The notes under the pieces are model-generated. The model worked only from the letters and a program-made list of their open reading frames with translations. It was not told the origin of the DNA and ran no database searches. From Marisa cornuarietis (lineage: Eukaryota; Mollusca; Gastropoda; Architaenioglossa; Ampullariidae): a DNA stretch of 64,000 nt. The stretch lies in assembly GCA_004794655.1 (NCBI GenBank), contig SMMW01000033.1, positions 4,313,501 to 4,377,500 of the forward strand, written 5' to 3'. The translations under genes and the position numbers were made by a program. Below, one piece after another: positions 21,039-35,214 of the stretch (the first letter of the stretch is position 1; each line of letters opens with the position of its first letter).

Positions 21039-24000
21039 ATGACGACAGCAGTGAGTGCGCAGTCACCAGTGAGTAATGACATTCGCACACTAGTCCAGAC
21101 TAAGAGAATTAGAGTTTCCCAATTCTTTCAGGATTATGACAAACTTCGCTCAGGCTATGTGACCAGTAAGTACCTTTAAATTATATATATATAAAATTGC
21201 TTGCATATTCTCATTGTTCTCCCATTTTATCTTAGTGGATGCACATATGTATTTATCTATTCTTTTGGCTATGACCAAATGTGTTAACCAAAAATTGGTA
21301 CAATTATTCCCAAAAGATAGAAGGCAGGTTATTCTAAAAATACTTATTATTTTCAGCCCCACAATTTTTCCGCTGCCTGTGGCAGACCATGAATTTAAAA
21401 CTGTCACCAGAAGAGGAGAAAGACATAATTGAGAGATATGACTTGAAAAAAGATGGTCACATAAACTATCGCCTTTTCTGTGAAGATATTGATCTCAGCT
21501 TTAATCCTAAAGATATGCACGATGATCCTGCTTCACAGAAAGTTGAAGCACCTGAGTTGTAAGTACATGTCATTTTGTACAATTACAGTTGTTGCATAAA
21601 AACAAGCAGTGTTCATTTGTAAAACTTTCATTTTCCCAACATAGATGTACTCAACAAGATGCCAAGAAAAGAGGCAGCAGGTAGAATGCCCTAAGGAAAG
21701 GGACTGTCCAAAAGCCTTTTACATCATTCTGACTAGTGGTCTCAGAGCATCTAACCACATTTAATAATAATAATAATAATAAATATAATAATAATAAATG
21801 AAGATTTTTATAGCGCATATTTACACCCATAGAGAGCATGCTCTTAGCGCTTATTAGTGTAGCCATACTTTACATACAACACATTGTACCATTATTACTA
21901 CCGTTATATTGAGAGAATGTAAGTATCTACACCTGACACTCTTCAGAAGAGCAATTCAAACGTAATGATCTTATAATCATGAATTGATAAGAAAATGCAA
22001 TGCTTACTTACTATGAACTTCAAACCTAGTATCATCATGCTATGTGTCAACTCTTTCAAAAGCAATGCATAATTTTTCTTCTTAATCCTTTTATGAGGGG
22101 AATCCATCATTATAGAGTTTATTAAATTATGTATGGAATCATATAAATGCTGGCTTTTTCTTTGCTTTTGTTAATAAGGTTTCAATGTTTTCCTTAAAAT
22201 TTTCAAAACATAAGCCCATTAGGAAACTTTCTTTCTCTTTGTAAACAATTTAATGTATACAGGAAAAATTAAGTTTAAAATTCCCCAAGCATAAGCTGAA
22301 ACTGCTTTAGAGACAGTAAAATAGACTAACCAGATTTTTGCTGTGTCGTTTATAAAAGTCTGGGAACCATTCGTTCAGTACAACCTTTGACCCAAACCTC
22401 AGAAGAACATTTGGTGAACATACTACGAAGAATGGAGCATTTCTACAATGTTCATGGCATCAATCTTCGTACTACATATGAAGATTTTGATGTACATCAT
22501 ATGGGTGTAGTAACAGAGAGTCAGGTAGATATTATTGTTTTGATATGTTGTATCATTCAGTACAAACTATTGCTTCTCATAATGTTGTTCTCCTAACTGC
22601 TGTCATAGTTGGTTTTTTTCATCTTTTGTATTCATTTTTATCATCATTTTATGGAAATCACATAATTAATTGTTATAACTAATTTAATGTTACTACTATT
22701 AACTGGTGAAAACCACTGACACTAAGTGATTCTTAACATTGTACTAGATTATAGCTGCAGATACAGAAAATTTAACCATGAAAGAGCATTAGATATTGTA
22801 ACGTTTGAATGATAGTAATAAATAAATATCCTAGAAACAACTTGTGATATACATTTTAAATTCTCAGTTTTTTTTTTAATTAACTTTTATTCTTATAGTT
22901 CTACCGCAACTTTCCTGGGCCATCTAGTATTAATGACAGTGATATAAGGTTGCTGGTGGACAAATACAAGGATCCTGCACAGCCTGGACTGATCAACTAT
23001 CTAAATCTATTCCATGACATTGTGGCCATTGGAGATTATGTTGCCAAAGAGAAGACAACATCTGGTATAGTGGCAACAGATGTGGACTTTGTTCCACTGA
23101 TTGTGAGAATCCTTTTTTGTTTCATAATTGCTGTAGACAGGGATTTATTGTTCATTATTTATTTAATTTGCTCTTCTCTATATTATGCATGCCTGAAATA
23201 GGATGGATGTTGTCAGGTTAAGATGAAGATTGTGGAAGAACAATTTGTATTTGGCAATAATGCTGCAATCAGAAGAAACTGTTTTACTTAGGAGTGCTGG
23301 TTTATCCAGGCATGAGGGTAAGACCAAATGCTAATTGGTTACATACAGTGGAAGCTGAATTAAAGAATATAAACTAATTATGAGGACACCCAATAGAGAT
23401 GTTTTAAGCTGTATTTTCATGAACAAGCACACAATGACTGTCTTTGAATAAAAGCTGGGGATTGTGATCTTTTGCAGCTTGCTGGTGACCCTGCCCTGAA
23501 TCAGATTTTTGATAAACTAAGGGTTGCAATTTTTAAGAATGGAATTCGGTCTTTGGAATTTTTCAAAGATTATGACAGACTGCGAAGTGGAGTCATTACA
23601 GAAAACCAGTTTGTCTGTGGCCTTGTGTTGGCAGCAGGCAAAGAGGCCCAGCTGAGTCGTCCAGAAATACAAAAGATTGTTGAATTCTACCGTATTTCTG
23701 ATGGACGAGTGCGGTACCGAGAATTTTGTGATATGCTTGAAAACAGTAAGTTAAAGTCTTTCTCTGTCAGTCCTCATTCATTAAATTGGAATTTATACAT
23801 TTTGTCAAATGAATCTTTTCTGTCACTTTTTTCTTTGGGGCTTATTAATTTTTCAGACACAGTATGGGAAAAAATAAATCATTTCTGTATTCATGACTAC
23901 CAATATACAGAGATGGCATGTGGCTGGGGCAGGGAGGGGGGTTTAAAGGTTGAGTAGCTTGCATATACCAACTGTTCTGCTTGGACTGTAGATTTTAACA

Positions 24001-25686
24001 GGCAACAAATCATGAAGATCAGTGAACTTGGGATCATTCAGCATTAAAAAAGGTCTGCCCAAAGTGAACGAGTTAGTGAACAATCTGACAAAAGTTGTGA
24101 CATAAAGTGGTGATTGAGCTTATTAAAACTGACAATTTTCAGTTATTTATTTTTACTTTGTTTCCATCAGCTTTTACAGTTCCAGACTTAGAGAAGAGAC
24201 CAACAGAAATGGTGATACGGCCATTAAGAGGAAGCCTTTTCAGGGTGAGAAAATATTGTGGAAGTAAACAATTGCAAAAAAACAGCAATATTATACTTAG
24301 TCATTTTTATGTCCATAGGAACTACCATTCTCTCAGCTGACCGTACATTTGCTAATGGTTTACAAAGATACGCCTTGTTCATACATTTGTTAATGGTTTA
24401 CAAAGTTACGTCTTGTTGATTCATGTCATTAATAATCAGATAGAGTGAATGTAAATAGCTTATTTGAAAAGTATTATGAAGTAATGAATACTTTCTTGTA
24501 CTGATCTTAAAACTGGTTTGCTTAAAAACAGGGAGAGAGAGAGAGAGGGAGGAATTACAAGAATGGAAAATTTATGTAGAATGATAACCAGTCTTTGTAT
24601 TATAAACATATCACCAGGCAGAGTATAGTTACACCAAGAACAAAAGAACATTATGGTAGTACATTTATTGACATAAATGATCATATTTTTAGGGTCTAAA
24701 ACCTTTAAGTAAAGAAGAAGAGGAGCGTGTGCTGGTTGTACTTCATGAACTCAGAAAGAAGTGCCAGCACCAGCGAGTTTTGATGTATCCATACTTTAAA
24801 GATTATGACAGGGTGTGTATGCATATTCAATACATTTGTGAATTCTTTTAAGTTAAATGTATATGTTTTCATTCTCATGATTGGTGAATTATGACTAGGG
24901 GCACTATCAAATGTTACACATTAATTGGAGTGATCAGATGCTTAATTATATGTGTTTCATTGATAGATCACTATTCTAGTTTAACTGTGTGCTAGCTCTT
25001 CAGTTAATTTAACATTTATATTGTGCAGCATCATAGCCAAGTAGGCTGCACTCTCTGTGCTGCTCAATGAATACTAAAACACAAGAAAAAGAGTTATAAA
25101 CTCTAGCTAACAATGTTCTGATGAGACAATAACAATAATACACTCAGCCTCTAAGACAGGTTATCAACAAACTTAAAAGAATAAAGAGAAATAGAAAGAA
25201 TATTTGTAGCCAGAAAATTGCTCAGTATGAAAGCTTATTTGCCAAATTTTTTTGTTAAGTAAATTATACTATTTCCTATGGGACTATAAAACAATCTCAC
25301 GTTTACTGTCTAGAGCCGGGCATACACTCGTGTTGTCACCCCACTACAGTTTGGCCGCATCCTACATTTCTTAGGAATGAATGTGAATCCATCGGACTTG
25401 AAATTGCTGGTGGCCAGGTTTCAGGATCCTGCCAGTGGTGATGTGGACTACCCTTCATTTGTGCAGGCTGTTGATGATGGTAATATGCTTGCTGTATTAT
25501 TTTGGCTAACCCTATAGTCAAGGCGATCTCTGTTCATTTTCAATGTTCTGCCCATGCTCATGCTTTGTTCCTTTTGTAGTTATCAACAGCATGACATTGA
25601 ACTTATATCATAGGAAAAAAACACTCTGTTAAGTGAGTTGATTAAACACATTAGGACTGTCTTTTCCAGGATAAAAAGATAATATT

Positions 25687-25756
<70 letters not shown>

Positions 25757-26749
25757 CCCCCTAAAGAATTTGTGGGTCATGTTCTTGAGACTGAGACTGT
25801 GGAAGACCTACCACCAGACAAGAAAGTGCCAGATGTTGTGGTGTCTTTTGATGATCTCATGGCTAGGATACGTCACATTGTGCTCACAAACCGTCTCAGA
25901 GTAAGCATAGTATATTTTTACTGACTGCTTCTTTAGGACTTTGGAACATGGGCATACTTACATTGTCATAACTAGAACTAATACCAGAGATAAGTAGCAT
26001 AACCATATCCACTGAGCCACATCAGTATCACACTTTTGACCATTTCTGAGTGGTGTTCAGAATAATAACATTTCATGGCTTGTATCTTTCAAACAAAAGA
26101 GGGTTACTCAAACCCATCAGTTTAAAGAAAAAAGTTTTGAGAATGTTCTCTAGAGCTTTCAAGAACAACAACATGCACATCTGCTTGGGAATTAAACAGA
26201 ATGTATCAGTTTCCAGTGGTAGATTAAATCTCTCAGCTTGAATCTGATATAATTGGTAGGCCCAGAAATTAAGCAGAATTAAAACATTCAAAGATATTTC
26301 ACTCATTTAGCAACTTATTAATTCACAGCAAGAAAGAAAAACCATACAAATTTAGAACAAAGTTTGCTCATTTTAAACTTAACGATTAAAGCAAACTATG
26401 GAATTTAAAGTTTCCAATTTTAAAGTTTTCCTCTCTTAACAAGTTGACATACATATTTGCATATATGTCTGTCTGCACACCAAAATTTGCACTAATGTTC
26501 ACCAGGTGAAGGAGGCCTTCGAAGATTTCGACCACCTGCGAAGTGGGTCCATCTCTAAGACACGATTTCATCGGTGTCTGGCAACACTGGGGCTGAGTAA
26601 GCTGGGCCACCATGACCTGAATAATTCTCAGTTTGCACTGCTCTGCAGGATGTATCAAAACCCAGTCAAAGAGGATGAGGTGCTGTGGACAAAATTTGCT
26701 GCAGATGTTGAAAGTGGTGAGTGTTTCTGCTGCTCATTCTGGCTACTGA

Positions 26750-26780
<31 letters not shown>

Positions 26781-29700
26781 AGCAGCACACATTAATGATT
26801 CCTACACAAATATACATGCATAAAATATGTGTGCAAAAAGGAAAGAAATTTCAATGTGTACACAGGCTTATCCCTTTTACACTTAGGTGACACTTATTAC
26901 AAGAGAGAAAGAATTTCAGAGAGGTTTTGAATGAAGAAAGAGTGAGTTTCTGGCAAATATTTAGGGGCAATTGTTTTCCAGATGAGTGGACCAAAGACAG
27001 ATAAAGACAAGTCACAGATGGTAGTGGTACTATTTCTTGGGAGATGATTGGTTGGTGTATTTCATAGGAATGTGCTTTTACTATGTAGTAATTAAATACA
27101 AAAAGATGAAGAAGGAAGGATTGATGAAGGGGAAAGAAATCAGAAAAACCCTGTAAACGTGTTTCACATCCAGAGAGACAAAGTCTAAATCCGTGAACTG
27201 AAAATCCCATTGTTGAGTTGACAGACTAGCGCTTCACCAACAAATAATTTTGCAACACTCCAACTTTCTTTAAAAATGAAGAAAAATACATAGGAAAATA
27301 ATGAAGAGAGGTGCTGTTTTAATACAAACACTGCAACCATTAGAAACCCAAATTTCTTTCTAAATTTTGCTTAAAAATTATTTTCAAAACCAAAGTTACT
27401 AGTGACTCTGTCCATTCAAATACCAACGATAAAGCCATGAGTAGAAAAGGTTCCCTATCAATTATCAGTAATAAATGTGATGAGCACTGAAAGTATCAAC
27501 AACTTCCTGAACACACTGCACACAATGTCATTTGTCTAGTTTTATGTTACACTGACATCCGCTTAGCTGTCTCTTCTGTCTTATAGTAAAGGCACTATGT
27601 TTGGCCAGCACTTGATAGTGTGATGCATTTTTACTTGGTGACACTTATAATGAAGGCACTCACTTAAATCTTTTCTTTGCTTTTTTTGTGAAAATTATCT
27701 GTGAAACTGAGAGCGGAAGGGATCTGCACAATTGGACATTTGTATTAGCTTTTTGAATCAAAAACTGAATCTTTTGAAGAGGAGGTAACTTGATAAAAGG
27801 AGATAATCCAGTTTTTAAAATATCCCTCAATAAGCCATTTACTGTGAGCATCAACTGTGATGATGGGTGAGGCAAAACTAGGCAGAAACTTAGCAGGAAC
27901 GTATAAAAAATGGCAAAGAAATACTGCTGGTCTGGAGTGTTAAGTAGTATATCTAGATATAAAGGTCAGTCATACATGTGAAGCATCATGTTTGTATACT
28001 TTCTTTAGCTAAACAATGTTTGTTCTGATAAAGAAAGTTGGTTAATGAATAGATTTGTATTGCATTCTACTCATAGTAGATTGGTAGTTTGGTTTTATTT
28101 TGCTCCTGTTTACAAAATAATTGACAGATTATTACCTTATACCTTTTTATCAGGAAACCATGATTGTTGAGAAAACACCTGCATCTGACACCAACACTGA
28201 ATTTATTGTGACATATGCCCAGAATATTTTATATACAGAAGTAAATATTTTAGTGAATAAAGTTTTAGAAAGCATGGTTTTCTTTCATTATTTTTGTCAT
28301 GAACATAATCTTAAAAATAGGTTCAAACCTATATTATAAAACTCAAACTAAGCATGACACACTAAACTCAAATATGCAAGAGATTATAATGTGAAATGGG
28401 ATCCTATTTGGAGAAGTACGATTTAGTTATAGATGTAGCATCAACAGCAACAATGTTCACTTTAAGTCCTTCTCAGATAAAAATGATGGAAAGCAAGGGT
28501 TCACCTTCGCCATGCAATGCTCTGTCAATTGCTGGTGTAAGGAAAAACCAAGGATGGAAGCCAGTTATGGGATGCTGTGGTTGTGCTGTTAGCATTTGAA
28601 AATAGCATTTCTTTTCATCTTGAGGTTGACAACCTGTCCTGTTTAGTGGAGACGACTCTGGATGGCAATCATATAGACGCTAAATACAGCTATTACTTAA
28701 TTAGCAGTTTGGCTGAGCGCTTTACTGCTATGCTTTAGTCATCCATCTAGCAGTGAACTGTGCACCCAGCTCCTGATTGGCACTTCAAGAAAGACTAATC
28801 ACAAAAGTTTAAATTGTTCTCAATCAAGAGGATGTGTACACTAAATCTGTGTAACAATGAAGAGGTTTTCATGGTAACCTGATTATGATAAATTTTCATT
28901 AATTAAACAAAAAATGTGTTTACATTACATAACACTGCTTAATTGTTGGATTTAAAATGCTTGTTTTCTTATACTTGTTTTTTTTCTAGTTTTCACAAAT
29001 TCTGGCCTGCATAAAGAGCCAACAGCACAGGTCCCTCCACAGGAAACATTCAAGGTCCCTGTTCCAGGTACTGTGTGTTGGAATGATGCTGATGAGAATC
29101 ATCGCCAACTTTTTGATGCAACAATTTCCAGATTACGCCAACGTGTGGAGCAGCGCCGGATACTACTGAGACCTGTGTTTCAAGCTTTTGACCAGTAAGG
29201 CTATCTTTTTAATGTTATAAATGAAATGATACTTGAAACATTCTATTTTTCAGAACAATAACAATTTTACTTTTGGTTCATAACTATTTTGCTTGTGTAT
29301 GCTTACATTTTTTTGTTGATGACACTCCAAAAAGCACCATAAAATTTACTTGCATTTTATTCTAGTATTTTGTTACAGAAGATGTGCAGTTTTAGACTTA
29401 TAAATCATTGCAATCACTTTGGGTGTCATGTGAGATTTTTTATCATGGATGGGAAGTTATTAATAACAAAGAATGCTAAAATACCAGAATCCTGATTAGT
29501 ATTTTTAGTCACTTTACAATACATTTGATGTATATGAGCATGCATGCATGTCTGTGTTTGAGAGACAGAGTCGGTGAGTATATGATATGTGGAAGGAATT
29601 TCTTTAGAGAAGTTTAATTCTCTTTTTGTTTTTTCTCATGTAGCCACAACAATGGTCATGTAACAGGGATTCAGTTCCGTCAGTGTTTGACTATGTTAGA

Positions 29701-32700
29701 CATCCATATCAGTGATGCTGAGACAGCAGCACTACAAGCTCGCTTTAATGATGATATTGGCATCAACTACTTAAACTTCCTTCAAATTCTGCAACCTTCC
29801 CAACAAGAAGACCATAAGTACATACAACGCATGGAGGAGCTTCAGGAAACCCAGGCAAGGGGTGCTTTGCCAGAACAAAATGCAGTGGCAGACTTGGAGA
29901 AAGTCCTTTTCAAGATAAAGACAAAGGTCAGTATATGAAGGCTGGATCCTGTTGCATGCAATTTTATATGACTGAGATGAAATGTCTGCAAGCTATGTAA
30001 TGACACTGTTTTAAAAGCTAGAGGTAGTCCTGTAATCTTTTGATCACTGGGGAGTAAAGCGTTAGAGACTGACCTTGGGGCCAGCTTTTTTGTGATGATG
30101 CTGCTCATCTCTTCCTTGCTGCATTTTCTCCTTTCCCCACCTACTTTTTGGTATCCTAAGGGGTCAAATTTATCCACTAAATGAACTGCAGAAAGAATAC
30201 TGCACCACACAGGCATTATTCAGCTGAAATCTGCTTCCCAATTATGGCATAGTCATTCATTTCTCCCTTGACCGGCAACTGTCATTGGGAGGAGCACATG
30301 AATAGACACAACAGTTGACAGGGTCTGCCTATTTTGGGCCATAGTGAGCAGGTCCTGTACAGGATGACCAGTCCAGTCTTTGACATCCGTAAGCCAGTTC
30401 TTTCTCTGGCCACTGCGGCGTGGACTACCCTCCAAGGTACCTTGAAGAATAGTCTTTGACAAGGTGTCGTGCCTGGTCACATGACCAAAGAGGACCAACT
30501 TGCATTGCTTGCATATTGAATGGAGAGATTCCTGATGTGGCAGTCTTGTTTCATACAAAGTCATTGGTTTTATGTTCTCTGTATGAGATCTAGAGCAGCC
30601 TCATCAGGCACTTGTTCTTGAATGCCTGTATCGAGTGTATTCTCTTTTCCATTTCAGGAGCAGAGTCCATATGTCACATCCATAGAACAGGATCAGTACT
30701 ACAGGGATTTGTACAGATTGTACTTGGTAGTGAATCTGATCTTATGGCTATACCAGATCATTTCTAGATTAGCCATCGCCGCTGTTGCTATTGCGATCCT
30801 GAAACAGATATTTGGCATGGAGCCATCCCAAACTGTTTGCCTCATTTCAGTGCTGGTTTCCATTCCATGTGTGTTCGAACTGTCTGTCAGTCTGTTGGTA
30901 ATGTCTTGCAGTTCTTTGTTAGTGCCTACTAACAGATCTATGTCATCTGCAAACTGTACGTTGCAGATCAACCATCCACCAATGGAGAAGGAAGTTAGTA
31001 TGATGGTCATGGAGGGTTTCGAGCATGATGTTTTCCCAAAAAGATATTAAACAGTGATGGGGAGCAGCATCCTTGATGTATGCCTACTGTAGTGCAAAAG
31101 TAACCTCCTATTTGGTTATCCAGCAGTACAGCATTGGTTGAGCTATTTATAGCACTTCAGTGATTTTAATGAGGCCTTCTTAAATTTTCATATCACATGT
31201 CATAGCCCTTTGTGCCAGACTCTGTTGAATGACTTCTCAAAGGTATATGAAGTTGTGATAGAGGTCCCTCCGATGCTGAAGATGCTAAGGGTGGAACAGT
31301 TGAAGATCTGCTTAACTGTGCTTCTACGTGGTCTAAAGCCAGCCTGTTTTTCCGCTATTAGTTCCTCTGCAGTGGTGCTGATGTGGTTCAGTATGACCTT
31401 TAGTATGGCTTTGCTTGGGTGGCTGATAAGGCTTATGGTTCTGTAGTTCTGGCACCGTTTGCTGTTTCCATTTTTGGGAGGGCTATGACTAGTGACTTAG
31501 TCCATTCTTCGGACTGCTCCTTGTGTTCCCAGACTCTTTGGAACAGAGCAGTGAGGGCCTTTGTAGTTTCTTCCCCACCTTGCTTGAGCAGCTCAGGTGG
31601 CACATTATCAACGCCTGGTGACCTTCCTCCCCGTATTGCTTTTTCAGCCTCTTCCCATAAGACTGGTAGGTCTGCAGGTTCACTGTTTGGAGTCTGGTTG
31701 TTTTGAAGAATGTTGGTGTCAGTCTTCAGTTGGAAGTTATAGCGGTCTTTGCAGTACTCAGTCCATTGGCTGAGTACAGGACTGCTTTCTGTGGGAAGAT
31801 TGCCATTGCTGTCTTCAATGACTGAGGTCTTGTGCTGATCTGTCTTAGTAAGGGTCTTTAGTAGTTGGTAGGCCTTTTTGCTGTAACCTCATTCCATTCC
31901 ATCCTATGTCGCAGTATTGGCTTTTGATCGAGTTCTCTCTAGCTGCCTTCATCCATTAATTTATGGCACAGTTCACCTCTTTGTATTTGGAAACTGCTTC
32001 AGGTTTGCTTTCTTTTCTATCTTCAAGGCCCTCCTTTGGTCATTAGTGACCCATAGTTGCTCTTATTCCTTTGTTGCCCTAGAACCTTCTGGGCTGTTGA
32101 CAGTAGATTCTCTTTGATGTTTCCATCGAGGCGTCTACATCACAGTCCACCAGGTTCATTGCGGCAAATTTTCCTCCAGCTGTGGCCTTGAAGACTTCAG
32201 GAATGTTTGGGTCTTGCAGTTTCTCCAAATCAAAGCGAATTTGGAGGGGTGGGGTTGAGAGTCGCTTCAGCTTCAGGTTTGTTAGAACATGGTTGTGATC
32301 ACTACCTATGTCAGTGCCTGGGTACATTCTCATCTTGGCCTTGTTGATGCTGGATTTGACATGTCTTGGCAGCAGGATATAGTCAATTTGATTATGGACC
32401 AATCTGTCTGGTGAGTGCTATGTGCCCATTCTTGATTACTTGTGGGGGCATAAGGTGAGTCTCTGGCTCTATGCAAATTCTAGAAGTCTGATGCCCCTGT
32501 CGTTGGTTTTGCCATGGCAAAATTTTCCCACTGTTCCTGCCCATTGCTGGTAGGTGTCTTGGCAAACCTTGGTGTTCCAGTCACCGAGTACATTGAGGAT
32601 GAGCTTTTTCGGAAATGCTTTCATAACCTTGTCTATTTTTTGGCAAAGCTCCTCCACTTTCTTGTCTTCATGCTGAGACACATATGGAGATCAGCCTGCT

Positions 32701-35214
32701 GGATACACGTGTACAGCTGATGATGTCTCTGGCCAGCTTGCTGTCCATGAGTAAGCCCATGCCTTACTCATGTCTGGCATCCTTCCCACTGTACCACAGT
32801 TTGTGGCCGTCGTCTGTTGTTGTTTCCCCAGATCCTGTCCATCTGACCTCCACCAGTCCCACAATGTTTCTATGGTACCGTTTTAGCTCTAGGGTGAGTT
32901 GTTGCACTTTGCTGGACTGGTGTAATTATACACTTGGAAGCACCCATCTCCTCTCCTTGGGAACTACAGCTGGTGGGTCAGAAACTGTTACTTGGGTGGG
33001 ACATTCTGGCCTGGGTTTGTCTATATCTGACCGAGAGGGTAAATGATGAAATAAATTATTGGCTGTGTGACTAGCTGCCCACTGTCTGCTCCACCCTGCT
33101 CAGACTGTGCTTGGCATAAATTATCCCTGGGAAGGAAAGGTCACAGTCAATAGTTAACTGCATGCACCATCCTGTTAGAATTTCTGCTGATGGGTGCTGC
33201 TGCTGTGGTGATTGAGAACATGAGATTATTCTTGATTACCACCCAATAAAAGTGTCAGTTCTGAGGTTGAAATTTGTTAACTGGCATAGAAAATAGAGTA
33301 GTAGACCATTAATGTCTGCTTATGTTACCAGAATGTACAAGAAATTTAATTGCAGCTTTTGTGAGGGGGAAGTATGTAAATGTATTATTGGAACTTATAT
33401 AATCATTAAATAATATGCGGGGAATCCAAATCAAAACAATAGAGTTACTGCTTGCTATGCAGAAATAATAACAAACCTTCCTTTCATGAACAGGTCAGCA
33501 AGGAACGTATACGTTTAGAGGACTTCATGAAAGATTATGACAAACTGAACTCAGGTCGAATGCTAAAGAACACTTTTCGCCGAGCTCTCATTCTTGCTCG
33601 TTTAGAGCTGTATGAATCTGAGCTGTCTATTCTTGAAGACAAGTAAGTTTTTTTCCCTATGTCAAGTAATCATTTTATGTGCATTCTGTTTAGATGCATG
33701 GATAGACCATGGCATCTAGCTAGATGAAATTTCTGCCTACAACTGGCAGCTAAGGGGCCTATAAAGGACCAGAAGAGAGGGATTAGTGACAGGCATAAAG
33801 TTTTCAGTTAGGTGTGTGCATGGACACTGGTTTAGGATTTTTCATTATCCTTTTTTTAATGTTTACAAATAACCATTGTCTCAAGGTATCAAAGTGAGAG
33901 GGACCCCAGCTATGTGGAGTACAGACGGTTTTGTGATGAGATAGAATCCATCTTCACAATCAAGCACTTGGAGAAAATGCCACAAGAGGAGGTCTCGCCT
34001 TTAAAACTTCCTGGTGAATGGGAAGTGAACTCTCTCATCCCTGAGGAAACTGAAAAATTCATGCAATGCATGACCAAGATCAAAGAAAAGGTTACAGTGA
34101 TCAGGCTTTTTCAGACATGATTCTTATTTAGCCCCTTCTACAGTTAATAATTAATCAGTGCATATTTTTAACGTTTATGTAATATCTTCATTCTTTTTCC
34201 TACTGTCAGGTACAGTCTGCAGTTAAGAATGATAAAATTGGAACACAAAATTTCAAAAGAATAACGAAAGAAGCCTGAAGACTAATCAGAAGCACAGTTT
34301 TTCTCACCTGTCATTTTATTCACACAGGGATACTCATTTAGTCTGGCATTAGATTTGTAGACTTAATTATTTCCACTTCACGAAGTTTTTCTAATCTACT
34401 TACTCTCTACATTTTCCGATGTTTTGATTTGGCATTTGTAAGTATTGAAGCCATAGACTAACCTGGTGATATGCATGTTTTGTTCCATCCTGCCTGCTGC
34501 ACCTATGACACTCAGTGATGGTTCCTTGGCACTGGTCATCTTTGTGCATGTGAATTGAAACTCTGTGCTCTCCTGTTAGCTGTGTCAGTTCATTCAATCA
34601 AAACAGCTTCAAAAATAGTGTTCAAACTAACCTTTCTCTTCCTCGCCCTCCTTGCCAAATCTTTACTTTATTATGTTGTCGTGTTTTCATATATTTGTTG
34701 ATGTTTCTTGCTGTGATATAGCCTTAGTTGCTGGCACAGTGTTAAACTCAACCAACCAACCTTGTTGATGTTTATTGGTGTGCTAATTTTGAGTCTATAT
34801 TTGTGTATTTTACTTTTTAGTTTTTAAAGCACATTGCACCTACTCTCAAGTGGGAAAATGTGCTGGAAACATAAGCTTTATGATTATTATTATTTTACAT
34901 ATTTATATATTCCCTTCTTTTTTTAGACATATTTGTTAGTAGGCTGATCTTGATGTTCACAGGTAAGACAGCACCGCATGCAGCTTTTTCCACTGTTTGA
35001 AGACTATGACAAAGTCCATAATGGATATGTCTCAAGATTCCAATTTCGGCGTGTACTAAGCGAGCTGCAGCTGGAGAGCATGCTCACAGAAATGGACTTT
35101 TTGTTGCTGTGGAAACAGTTTCATGTCCAAGTTGGCGGCAGGGAAGACATCAACTACATTGCTTTTTGTGAGATGGTTTACCATATGGCTGGCTTTGAAT
35201 GGCGAAAACCTTAA
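21039..35214 (+). CDS. Multi-EF-hand protein (8 degenerate EF-hand pairs, EFCAB6-like), complete, 15 coding exons, 921 aa
   Basis: Exons are 21039-21165, 21357-21558, 22359-22524, 22899-23102, 23478-23745, 24171-24244, 24693-24812, 25314-25479, 25767-25900, 26506-26716, 28990-29194, 29644-29926, 33494-33642, 33886-34090 and 34963-35214; all phases agree. The protein is eight repeats of 110-128 residues. Each opens with F-x-x-[DA]-[YF]-D-x-x-x-x-G-x-[VI] (starts near residues 32, 152, 264, 384, 494, 622, 734 and 852). About 50 residues later comes a second half ending [IV]-x-Y-x-x-F-C-[ED]. Loops such as DKLRSGYVT lack Asp at position 3 and Glu at position 12, so calcium binding is unlikely in most. 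There is no signal peptide or membrane segment. The architecture resembles EFCAB6, an axonemal doublet-microtubule protein; a ciliary or sperm role is inference. ATG 21039 is the first Met in frame. Confidence 0.85.
21559..22358 (+). repeat. EF-hand gene intron 2 with AAT microsatellite and dispersed repeat
   Basis: An (AAT)n run at 21764-21798 is followed by 'tttttatagcgcat' and 'ctcttagcgctt'. This is the same kind of end found after AAT runs at 4200 and 4450, consistent with a dispersed non-coding repeat with an AAT tail, here in reverse orientation. Confidence 0.4.
25691..25754 (+). repeat. (GT)32 microsatellite next to a splice acceptor
   Basis: The uninterrupted dinucleotide run of 64 bp ends 10 bases before the acceptor AG (25765-25766) of EF-hand gene exon 9. 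The remaining spacer is 'ttccccctaa', so the normal polypyrimidine tract is largely replaced by GT repeats. The long Cys-Val and His-Thr reading frames here are artefacts of the repeat. Confidence 0.95.
26717..28989 (+). other. EF-hand gene intron 10 (2.3 kb)
   Basis: It begins with a compound (TCA)n(GCA)n microsatellite at 26750-26785. The segment at about 26850-27240 resembles a dispersed non-coding repeat. The remainder is AT-rich and has no recognised coding sequence. Confidence 0.4.
30253..33050 (-). pseudogene. Decayed RTE-like LINE (endonuclease plus reverse transcriptase), antisense in EF-hand gene intron 12
   Basis: Read on the minus strand from about 33050, the endonuclease shows VRWTGSGETT, then a GDWN motif (about 32560), IDYILLP and GSDHN. 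The reverse transcriptase shows NYRTISLISHPSK (about 31440), QAGFRP-like sequence, and the catalytic-site motif FADDIDLL (near 30940). The C-terminal part (LVLFGHVTRHDTLSKTILQG) ends in a stop at 30253. Stops and frameshifts break the frame many times, so it is dead. The order endonuclease-RT and the C-terminal 'GHV.R.D' block fit RTE-like non-LTR elements. Exons 12 and 13 of the host gene lie on either side, so the element sits wholly inside an intron of 3.6 kb. Confidence 0.8.

Noticed and set aside
25583..25904. Cys-Val and His-Thr repeat open frames
   Set aside because: They are translations of the (GT)32 microsatellite. Only the downstream part in one frame is real, as exon 9 of the EF-hand gene.
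30253..33046. Host genes suggested by several 60-140 codon frames on both strands
   Set aside because: The minus frames are pieces of one broken LINE (GDWN, GSDH, NYRTISLISHPSK, FADDIDLL) and the plus frames are their shadows.
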